Notes under the pieces: generated by a model
Told to the model about the DNA's origin: nothing
Database searches by the model: none
What the model saw: the letters and a program-made list of their open reading frames with translations, nothing else
Program-made: the position numbers and the translations under genes
Source of the DNA: Geoanaerobacter pelophilus
GTDB taxonomy: Bacteria; Desulfobacterota; Desulfuromonadia; Geobacterales; DSM-12255
Direction: 5' to 3'
NCBI RefSeq assembly: GCF_018476885.1
Contig: NZ_JAHCVJ010000001.1
Coordinates: forward strand, 1,054,001-1,118,000
DNA length: 64,000 nucleotides
Shown here: piece by piece, positions 18,567-26,347 of the stretch
How positions within the stretch are numbered: position 1 is the first letter of the stretch
Layout: each line of letters opens with the position of its first letter

Positions 18567-20219
18567 TTATACGACAGGAGGTTCACGTATAAACCAAGAA
18601 CCGTTGAAATATCTATCGAGCTTACTTATTACTGATGGAATAGCTCGATAGGGTAAAACTATACAAAAAAGCATGATCAAATATTTGTTTTCAACAAGAG
18701 ATTCCGGCACTTCAAGGCATCGACATTCTCGGGCCTCCTGCTGCAACTCTTGCCATTCTTTTGTCAGCGGGGGTTGATCATCAACATTTGTGCCTTTGGC
18801 TGATTTATAAAGACAATACATCCATTTCTCTTCTGGCTCAAAATGCTTGTGAAGCATTTTAGAATAGCTCGGCCACACTGATTTGGATGTAACTTTAAAA
18901 TTTGTCCGGACTAGCAAATTCAGGAGTGGTTTTGCAAAATACGATGAATTCTGAAATTTTGTATCGTGGTATGGGTCCTCTTTTATTCCGAGAAATTCTT
19001 TCATAAGAAAGCGTATCTTGTCCTCAAACCCGTAATACGGGCTGCTTAAGCCAACCTCGTTTTTTTGCGTATTGGCACCAACAATTTGCTTAAGAAGTTC
19101 TCCTAACATGAAGTCGGGCCGAATCCCGGCCTCTGTTGCTCGTAGATACCAGATATATATCAGAAATTGCGGAACAGCCCCCTCGCCCCACAAATAATGA
19201 TGGGTGAAGTCTCTTGGTAAAAACTTTTGTAAAAAGCCATCATGGCCTTCTTTTAAGAATCCAGCTTCTTGGCCCCAAAACCAGTAAACTGACATCAATG
19301 CGACGACAAGCGTATACCTACCTCGATATGTAACAGCATCTGCCAAAGGATCACCTTCTACGAGATGGCCTTTGTCCTTGATTTCATCACACAAGTCAGA
19401 CAATGCTGCAAGGATTGAAGCCATGGCAATATCAACAGCTTCCTTAGCATTTTGCTTATACGACTTACCATGTCTCTCTATACAAGCTACTGCATGGGTT
19501 GCATACATGCACCATCCACAAATTATGCTGTAATGGTTATTTTCTCGATAGAAGTTCCGCAGAGTAGCCGCGGTAAGAAGAGCAGCACTTGTAATTCTAC
19601 GTTTAATTTCATTGGCAGATACTTTATTCGGGATAGTTTCTTCCAGCAGAAGAACTTCTTTTAACAACTCTGACGCAAGCTCAAATGAGTAACTCTCTTT
19701 CCCGTCTTTTACTAGCAAACTCAGCAGATTATTCACATTCTCTAGCTCGGAAGGCCACAAGTTCGCGCCATACAGTTGAATGTCAGCTAGTAGCTGACCT
19801 CGCGAAATCAGTTCGACCGTATGACCAATGGCACATTGCGCAGCCCAACCACGATTTAGGTCGTCTAGCGCACGATGGACCTCCTCTTCAACAATTCCGT
19901 TTGTAACCAAAAAAGACCTATGCGGTGCTATTCCTAAGCCTGGATAAATGACAGGCTGGGTTACAAGTTGAACTAACTGGTTTTGAATGTCTCTGAATTC
20001 AGATAAGGATAACCGGGCACCCGGATTACCTTTTAATTGGAACGCACACGTCTTGCCATCAGGTCCGATTGCTATGATATCCTTTCCGAACTCAAGTGCG
20101 CTATGACGTGTGCTGTGGAGAATCTTGTACCCTTTTGCTGACAATATTTGACAGAAGGGGCCTTGATAACTCCTTTCACTTGCGCTATCCAACCAGCCTT
20201 CGAGAAGCCTCTCTAGCAC
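18567..20219 (-). CDS. Mrr-like endonuclease-domain protein
   Basis: 550 aa, starting at GTG 20219 right after GGAGGAGTACC and overlapping the previous gene by 35 nt. The first 70 residues look like an Mrr-type PD-(D/E)XK domain: YKILHSTRHSALEFGKDIIA with D47, then AFQLKG with Q61-x-K63. The remaining about 450 residues are helical, without a motif I recognise. The gene is AT-rich relative to hsdR/hsdS. The overlap with the 198-aa gene upstream indicates coupled translation, so the two products likely act together. Confidence 0.65.
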   Translation of the reverse strand: MLERLLEGWLDSASERSYQGPFCQILSAKGYKILHSTRHSALEFGKDIIAIGPDGKTCAFQLKGNPGARLSLSEFRDIQNQLVQLVTQPVIYPGLGIAPHRSFLVTNGIVEEEVHRALDDLNRGWAAQCAIGHTVELISRGQLLADIQLYGANLWPSELENVNNLLSLLVKDGKESYSFELASELLKEVLLLEETIPNKVSANEIKRRITSAALLTAATLRNFYRENNHYSIICGWCMYATHAVACIERHGKSYKQNAKEAVDIAMASILAALSDLCDEIKDKGHLVEGDPLADAVTYRGRYTLVVALMSVYWFWGQEAGFLKEGHDGFLQKFLPRDFTHHYLWGEGAVPQFLIYIWYLRATEAGIRPDFMLGELLKQIVGANTQKNEVGLSSPYYGFEDKIRFLMKEFLGIKEDPYHDTKFQNSSYFAKPLLNLLVRTNFKVTSKSVWPSYSKMLHKHFEPEEKWMYCLYKSAKGTNVDDQPPLTKEWQELQQEARECRCLEVPESLVENKYLIMLFCIVLPYRAIPSVISKLDRYFNGSWFIREPPVV

Positions 20220-20781
20220 GGTACTCCTCCCGCTTCTGAATCATCAATTCTTCGTGTCGCCTCTTAAGGTCAGGATCAGCCTCAAGGTCAGCAAAGGCCT
20301 TCCTGACAGCGTCCTGTAATTGCGGAGCAGTGTGCAACTCCAAACCATGATGTTTTCCATCTTTATCAAAGTCTATGTGGATGCTTTTAAGTGCTTCCAA
20401 GATAGTATCTGCCGTAAATGGTTTACCCTTCTGATCTACAGTTCTACCCATTCGATCAAGATCTTCGTTCATTTTTAGATAGAAGGTTTTTTGGACTTGA
20501 TCAGACATGTTTTTAGCGGCTTTATCTAATTTATCTAATACATCGTTAAGAGATAAACCTGGAACCTCGTCATAAGAAATAGAGAATTCCGTTGAATTTT
20601 GAATAAATGAACTCTTGTCAACATCTCCTGAGGCACGATGAATTGACATACCAGTACCTTCAAACAACTGTTCTTTTGGAATATCTTGTATGCCGGTACA
20701 GTAATATTGAAATCTCCGCCTCATAAATAGGTTTAGAACTTCATTAATCTCTCTTTTTAAAACTACAAAATCTGGGAGCAT
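20185..20781 (-). CDS. Hypothetical protein in the RM operon
   Basis: 198 aa, not recognised. It is soluble and charged, with a central segment LDKLDKAAKNMSDQVQKTF likely to be helical and a highly charged C-terminus (KRRHEELMIQKREEYRAR). It begins 15 bp after hsdS, overlaps the Mrr-like gene by 35 nt, and is AT-rich like the two genes downstream. The tight coupling suggests it forms a unit with the Mrr-like and membrane proteins inserted into the RM operon. Confidence 0.6.
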   Translation of the reverse strand: MLPDFVVLKREINEVLNLFMRRRFQYYCTGIQDIPKEQLFEGTGMSIHRASGDVDKSSFIQNSTEFSISYDEVPGLSLNDVLDKLDKAAKNMSDQVQKTFYLKMNEDLDRMGRTVDQKGKPFTADTILEALKSIHIDFDKDGKHHGLELHTAPQLQDAVRKAFADLEADPDLKRRHEELMIQKREEYRAREASRRLVG

Positions 20782-20796
20782 GATCGACCCGTTATC

Positions 20797-22218
20797 TTAT
20801 TTTGTGATATGAAATTGCTTTGAAAGAATCGTCTGCCGCAGGCGCTCGGCGCGTTTGAGGTTTGTCTCGATGGTGGTTTCGAGTTCTTCAGTGACGGAGA
20901 GGCGGCGGTCGATTTCAGAGACAATTTCATTCTGTTCAGCAATAGACGGCATGGATATGTGACAATCCTTCAGTTGAGTTGTGTTGATCCTTGGACGTGT
21001 GGCGCCATGAACGTCCCCAACCAATTGTTCATAGGCAGTACGAGTCGCTAGGAAGGTTTCGATGTAGCGCTTATTAATTGCCACGTCGTTTATTCGTACA
21101 CAGAAGCAGTCCGCCTTATTGATTGCCTTTTTGATATGACCTGGCAATATGACAACCCGTGTTTCGTTTGCTACGAAGGAAGAAAAAATAATGTCCCCAT
21201 GTCCTACCGTATGCTTCTTCAGTTGCTCATATTTTTGCTCAGTGACAAATGATACTTTCCCGTCAATAAACTCAAGCGAGCCTATATTTTCTAGGCGAAT
21301 TACTCGGACACCAGACGAAACATAGTCAGTGCTTTTCAGATTAGACCCGAAAGGTCCATCAAAGACATCAACGGGAAGTGCACCAAGACGAACCCACACC
21401 CACCCCTCAGGCAGCTCCGGCAGATTGGCCGTATCCGGCCCGGCAGGCTCCTTGTATTTCTTCTTCCACGAATCATCCTTCGGCTTGATCCCCTTCGCTT
21501 TCATCTTCGCCAGCTCTTCGGCTTCCCACTTGGCACGGCGCTCGGCGAGGATGTGTTTGAGGAGCTGATCGGCAGGCTCGACGTCGGGATGCCCCTTCCG
21601 CCACTGCTCGGTGAGCTTCCCTTCCACAGCAGCCTTCAGCACCGCCGCCTTGTACCGCTTGAGGTTCGCCTGAATCCGCTTCAGCGCTGACACGGCCTCG
21701 TCGAGGCGGGAGAACTGTTTTTCGATTTCGGAGACGACCCTCTCTTGAATTTCTAACGGTGGAAGAGGAACACTAAAAGCCAAAATTTGATCTTTTGTAA
21801 GCGCCTGCCGTGTAACTCCGGTCTGAATATCGAAGATAAAGTGCTGAACATGAGGAGAGGCAAGATACCAGCGTAGATAGGAGGGACTAAGCTCCGGCTT
21901 AGGCCTTATAATGCACACATGCTGATTAACTCTCGCACCAGACATTCGATACGGCGCAGTCGTCACACGCCCTATTGAGGCCCCGGTAATATTGAGCAGT
22001 ACATCATCAGCACGGACTTCCACCGACTTAAGCGCCTCAGCCTGATCGTCATCTAAGAACGCGAGTCCTTCATCCCGGAAACCATCAAAATGGACATTCT
22101 GGGACCTGATCAGTGAGATACCAGCTGATTTATATGAAACCTTCCCACCTCGCGGAGTGGCGCCGCTCCCAACCTTCGTCGTAACTGATCCAAGTTTAAC
22201 CAATTGCCAATTGCTCAC
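20797..22218 (-). CDS. hsdS: Type I restriction-modification specificity subunit
   Basis: 473 aa with the two-repeat layout of HsdS. The first target recognition domain is about 1-170 (LGSVTTKVGSGATPRGG) and is followed by a conserved helical spacer (QERVVSEIEKQFSRLDEAVS); the second begins after LPELPEGWVWVRLG (about 270) and ends with a matching coiled helix (EQNEIVSEIDRRLSVTEELE). It starts at GTG 22218, overlapping the hsdR stop by 4 nt, so translation is coupled. It determines the DNA sequence recognised by both methylation and cleavage; that sequence cannot be read here. Confidence 0.95.
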   Translation of the reverse strand: MSNWQLVKLGSVTTKVGSGATPRGGKVSYKSAGISLIRSQNVHFDGFRDEGLAFLDDDQAEALKSVEVRADDVLLNITGASIGRVTTAPYRMSGARVNQHVCIIRPKPELSPSYLRWYLASPHVQHFIFDIQTGVTRQALTKDQILAFSVPLPPLEIQERVVSEIEKQFSRLDEAVSALKRIQANLKRYKAAVLKAAVEGKLTEQWRKGHPDVEPADQLLKHILAERRAKWEAEELAKMKAKGIKPKDDSWKKKYKEPAGPDTANLPELPEGWVWVRLGALPVDVFDGPFGSNLKSTDYVSSGVRVIRLENIGSLEFIDGKVSFVTEQKYEQLKKHTVGHGDIIFSSFVANETRVVILPGHIKKAINKADCFCVRINDVAINKRYIETFLATRTAYEQLVGDVHGATRPRINTTQLKDCHISMPSIAEQNEIVSEIDRRLSVTEELETTIETNLKRAERLRQTILSKQFHITK

Positions 22219-25019
22219 GCCGCCAGCACCTCATTCAACTCCTCCAGCATCGGCCAGAGCTCTTCCCCGAACAGTTGATACACCTTCCCGATCCCGCCTT
22301 CCTGGCTGAACGGCACATAAGCAAAATCATCCCGCTCGATGGAGAGGTTGGCAACGACATGATCCCGGATCATCTCCAGCCAGCGCCGCTGCTCGTCAGA
22401 AAATGTCATCCCGCCCTCTTCCTGCTTGGCCAGCCACACCGCGAACCGCTCGTGCACATGCTCCGCGAAAGGCTCCAGCACCGGATCCTGATGCAGGGCA
22501 AAACGGACCAGCGAGACGATGTCGGTCCAGAGCCGTCTCGTCCCCGCACCTTTAACCCTGGAGGTCTCCAGGGCTGCGTAGGCATCCCACAGGCGATCAA
22601 TGCGCCAGAGATAGGGCGGCTTCTCGATCATTTCCGCCAGGGACTTGATCTCGTCATACCTGAGCCGCTGGTGGTACGGACGGCTGTAAAGGATCTGGAG
22701 GGCGGTTATCTCGTCCTTGTGCTCCTCGATGAACTGCTCGAAGCTCTGCACCAGCCCCTTGGCCTTTTCCAGCGCCTCGGCATCAAACCCTGCCTCGATC
22801 ACCTCATCTGCACTCACGGTGTCGATGAGTTGGTCAGCCCGGGCATGCAGCTCCAGGATCTTCTCCCGCACCCTGGGATTGCAGAGCGGCTTGACCGCCT
22901 CGCGGACCAACTGGGTGGCGGCCTGTTTGACCTGCTCCACCGTCGGATCATCTGTCGCGAACTGGCGCCGTGCCTGCTCGATCTGTTGCTCCGGGTCGAT
23001 GGCGGCGATCAGATCAGCGGTGATCTCCTTCAGCCCCTTGCCGGCAAGCTTCGCGATCTCTGCTGTTGCCTCGGGCGGAAGCTTCTTCTCCAGACGGGCG
23101 AAGCGGCCGGCAAGGGAGGAGATGGTCTCGCTCTCGGCATTCCCCAGCGCCACTGCCTGAAGGAGCTTTTCCAGGGAAACGGTCGGTTTCTTCTCCAGCG
23201 GCCGGGAGTCGGTCTTGTCCTCTTCACAGACACCGACGGCATCGACAATGACAAAGTGGTCTTTAGCGATGGCATCCGGCGTGACGGCCAGCAGGTCGTC
23301 TTTGTTGATGACCCGCACCCCGCGACCTTTCATCTGCTCGAAGAAGGAGCGGGATTTGACCGTGCGCATGAAAAAGACGATCTCCAGCGGCTTGATGTCG
23401 GTACCGGTGGCGATCATGTCCACGGTTACGGCGATGCGCGGCATCGGGCTGGTGCGGAAGGCCGCGATCAGGTCTTCCGGCTTGGCGCCGGTGGTGCGAT
23501 AGGTGATCTTCTGGCAGAAGTCGTTCCCCTTGCCGAACTCCTCGCGAACGATCTTGACGATATCCTCGGCATGGGAATCGTCCTTGGCGAAGATCAGGGT
23601 CTTGGGAACCCACTGACGCTGGGGGAAGATCTCGGTCAGCACCTTGTCGCGGAAGGTTTTGATGACGGTACGGATCTGGTCCACGGCAACCACGTCCCGG
23701 TCGAGCTGCTTCGCCTCGTAGGCGAGGTCTTCATCCAGCCGCTCCCAGCGTACCGCCCGCGTCTCCCGCTCCCGGCGGTCCACGTAATGGCCTGCCTCGA
23801 CGGTCGAACCACCCTGGGTGATCCTCGTGCGGATGCGGTAGACATCGTAGTTGACGTTGACCCCGTCGGCAACCGCCTGTTCGTGCGGATACTCCATGAC
23901 CAGGTTCTGGTTGAAGAACCCGAATGTCTGCTTGCTGGGGGTGGCGGTGAGGCCTACCAGGAACGAATCGAAGTATTCGAGCACCTGGCGCCAGAGGTTG
24001 TAGATGGAGCGGTGGCATTCGTCGGTGATGATCAGGTCGAAGGTCTCTGGCGGTACGGCCGGATTGTAGACCACCGGCTGCGGTTCCTTGAAGAGCGATT
24101 CGACTCCTTCTGCCGATTGCTCATCCAGCTCTTCAGGCAGTTCTTCGCCCCGAAGGATGGAATAGAGGCGCTGGATGGTGCAGATGCAGACCCTGGCGGT
24201 GGTGTCGATCGTGGTCCCTTGAAGGTGCTGGACGATGTACTCGTCGGTGAACTTGAAGGTATTGACCGGGGAGTCGTACTGCTGGAACTCCTTGAAGGTC
24301 TGGCGCCCCAGGTTGGCTCGGTCCACCAGGAACAGTACCCGTTTGGCGTTGGCGAACTTCAGCTGACGGTAGATAAAGGAGACGGCAGTGAAGGTCTTGC
24401 CCGAGCCAGTGGCCATCTGCACCAGAGACCGTGGCCGGTTGTCTGCCAGAGACTTTTCCAGGTTGGCGATGGCCGTGATCTGCGCCGGCCAGAGCCCCTC
24501 TTCGTGGAGTGTCGGCATCTGCCGCAAGCGGGCGCGATAGGTTGAGCGGTAAATGGAGGAAGGCTCAGAGGCGATGCCGATTTCCCTGTCGCCCTCATCA
24601 GTAAGCCATGCGGCAAGGGTCTCGGGACGATGGAACGAAAAGACCGGTCGCGACCGGGGGTTGGGATCGAGTTCGTTGGTGAAGCGGGTCTCCACGCCGG
24701 TGGACTGGTAGCAGAACGGCAGCGGTCGTGACCAGGCAGGGAGGGTATCGGGAAGGCCATGCTTGTATTTGTCTGACTGGATCTCGACGCCGGTGAGTGT
24801 GTAGCCGGCAGGTTTCGCCTCCACCACTCCGGCAGCCTGGCCATCGACGTAGAGAAGGTAGTCGGCCTCCCCATGACCGGGCTTGAGCGGAAACTCGCGG
24901 ATAGCGACGCCACGGCCGGCATGGATGTTTGCCTCTTTCAGGTCGCAGACCAGCCATCCGGCCTGTATCAGGAGCCGGTCAATCTCTTCGCGGGCTTTTT
25001 CCTCGGGGGTTGGCGGCAT
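22215..25019 (-). CDS. hsdR: Type I restriction endonuclease/translocase subunit
   Basis: 934-aa motor and nuclease subunit. The N-terminal PD-(D/E)XK nuclease shows HGEADYLLYVDG and GVVEAKPAG. The SF2 helicase follows: Walker A ATGSGKT at 203-209, the DECH box at 333-336, and FFMRTVKSRSFFEQMKGRGVR (motif VI region). The C-terminal domain resembles EcoEI-type HsdR. It is the first gene of the RM operon; upstream is a 113-bp gap to a minus-strand nucleotidyltransferase-like gene. All key motifs look intact, so restriction is probably functional. Confidence 0.95.
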   Translation of the reverse strand: MPPTPEEKAREEIDRLLIQAGWLVCDLKEANIHAGRGVAIREFPLKPGHGEADYLLYVDGQAAGVVEAKPAGYTLTGVEIQSDKYKHGLPDTLPAWSRPLPFCYQSTGVETRFTNELDPNPRSRPVFSFHRPETLAAWLTDEGDREIGIASEPSSIYRSTYRARLRQMPTLHEEGLWPAQITAIANLEKSLADNRPRSLVQMATGSGKTFTAVSFIYRQLKFANAKRVLFLVDRANLGRQTFKEFQQYDSPVNTFKFTDEYIVQHLQGTTIDTTARVCICTIQRLYSILRGEELPEELDEQSAEGVESLFKEPQPVVYNPAVPPETFDLIITDECHRSIYNLWRQVLEYFDSFLVGLTATPSKQTFGFFNQNLVMEYPHEQAVADGVNVNYDVYRIRTRITQGGSTVEAGHYVDRRERETRAVRWERLDEDLAYEAKQLDRDVVAVDQIRTVIKTFRDKVLTEIFPQRQWVPKTLIFAKDDSHAEDIVKIVREEFGKGNDFCQKITYRTTGAKPEDLIAAFRTSPMPRIAVTVDMIATGTDIKPLEIVFFMRTVKSRSFFEQMKGRGVRVINKDDLLAVTPDAIAKDHFVIVDAVGVCEEDKTDSRPLEKKPTVSLEKLLQAVALGNAESETISSLAGRFARLEKKLPPEATAEIAKLAGKGLKEITADLIAAIDPEQQIEQARRQFATDDPTVEQVKQAATQLVREAVKPLCNPRVREKILELHARADQLIDTVSADEVIEAGFDAEALEKAKGLVQSFEQFIEEHKDEITALQILYSRPYHQRLRYDEIKSLAEMIEKPPYLWRIDRLWDAYAALETSRVKGAGTRRLWTDIVSLVRFALHQDPVLEPFAEHVHERFAVWLAKQEEGGMTFSDEQRRWLEMIRDHVVANLSIERDDFAYVPFSQEGGIGKVYQLFGEELWPMLEELNEVLAA

Positions 25020-25132
25020 GGAGCATCCCTAACAGAAGATTAACAGCATTCATGTACCAGAACCAGTGCAAAAAAGCCATTAAAACCGGCTAAGAGTGGG
25101 AAATTTCCTGCCCCTGCCATGACATATGGTGT

Positions 25133-26104
25133 CTACCCCATGGTCCGCTTGAGATTTTCAAGCCCCCTCGCTATGAGTGGCCCCCATTCCCAATTTAATG
25201 CCCGTGCTTCTCTGTATATTTCAGAATACGTCAACTTTTCACGAACTCCCTTGAATAAAGCTTTTGCCTGAAACAGATCCCTGTTGGCAATCGAAGAGCT
25301 ATTTTCCGCAAGCTGCGAACGTATAATCTTGAACAAGAAGTATCGAACCGGGTCCGGGACAGTTACGATGACGGGTCGTTTGCAAAAGGCAATCACTTGT
25401 ATTGGCTCTTTAATCAGAAATTGCAGCAAAGCCCCATTCTCCCCCGCTTCGTTCCATAGACAGAGGAAGCTGATCCCACAACTGCCCGTTACTTCGCGTG
25501 AGTAATAGGGCATCGCAACCGGGTCGAAGCGATTCACGGGAGAATACCCTTTATCCAGAAGGCCCAAGGGGTTTTGAGGAACTTTGGGGCTGGCAGAAAC
25601 TCCCACGACAATATCAGTTTCATCATCAAGGGCTTTGGGCAGCATCAGCCCGTGCAATTGGGCGAGACAATAAAAAGCGGCATCTTCAAGAAGCACCCCA
25701 CCATACAAATCGAATATGCCCGCCTCGGCAAGTGCGGCAATAACTCTCCCCGGTCTGGCGGGAAAGGCTCCCACGCCAAGTGCCCTGAGCGCGCCTAACG
25801 ACTTCTCGATTGTATCAAGATACTTCTGTTTTACCTCCTGAGCTTTAGCGAACTTTTCTTCAATATCCAGGACAGATGCCTTGCGAGCCCCAAGGTAAAC
25901 CTGTTTCTGCCTCCCATTCAGCAAGCGCCCCTGAAAGTAAAGGTAATCCGCCCCTTTGACCATTTTTGGGGTGAGGTTTGACAATTCCAGCAAGGACAGA
26001 GCGTTCTCATCTTTCATCTCCTGAAGTCTCTCGAAAAGGATGTTGTAAAGCCGAGAAATCACCTCAGGAAATTTGTCAGTCCTTGAGTTGTCATTTAGTT
26101 TCAT
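25133..26104 (-). CDS. Nucleotidyltransferase-like protein (COG5397/NTP_transf_8 type, tentative)
   Basis: 323 aa from the ATG at 26104; a TTG at 26143 is possible. The N-terminal pattern (VKGADYLYFQGRL, then GRQKQVYLGAR) is the layout of COG5397 proteins: a small beta region, a helix and then a nucleotidyltransferase-like domain (LRALGVGAFPARPGRVIAAL, ETDIVVGV). I do not see an unambiguous GS-x-DxD catalytic signature, so activity is uncertain. It is placed between hsdR and the tnsAB promoter region. Comparable proteins are common in defence islands; a toxin role is conjecture. Confidence 0.6.
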   Translation of the reverse strand: MKLNDNSRTDKFPEVISRLYNILFERLQEMKDENALSLLELSNLTPKMVKGADYLYFQGRLLNGRQKQVYLGARKASVLDIEEKFAKAQEVKQKYLDTIEKSLGALRALGVGAFPARPGRVIAALAEAGIFDLYGGVLLEDAAFYCLAQLHGLMLPKALDDETDIVVGVSASPKVPQNPLGLLDKGYSPVNRFDPVAMPYYSREVTGSCGISFLCLWNEAGENGALLQFLIKEPIQVIAFCKRPVIVTVPDPVRYFLFKIIRSQLAENSSSIANRDLFQAKALFKGVREKLTYSEIYREARALNWEWGPLIARGLENLKRTMG

Positions 26105-26347
26105 AAAAATAATTCTAATACCTCTACCCCTGGAGACAGTCAATACTTATTATTGCCTATACCATATTTGGTACATAACATATCGGCATCATTACACTTT
26201 TACCTAAATTACTGAAATAAATTGCCGAACATTTAAAGGATTAGAGGCCAGCTAAACTCTCTGACCCAGCTTTTCCTGCTTTCTGGCCTGCACAAAATCT
26301 CCCGAAGTGCGGAAGCAACCCTAAGACTACCGGAGGTGGATCAGTCA

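Noticed and set aside
22275-24545. Very long open frame antisense to hsdR (756 codons)
   Set aside because: It is a shadow of a GC-rich coding gene; hsdR itself has all expected motifs.
26144-26347. Transposon end upstream of tnsAB
   Set aside because: Expected next to tnsA in Tn7-like elements, but I found no copy of the 19-bp site there, only a short TACCATATTTGGTA palindrome.
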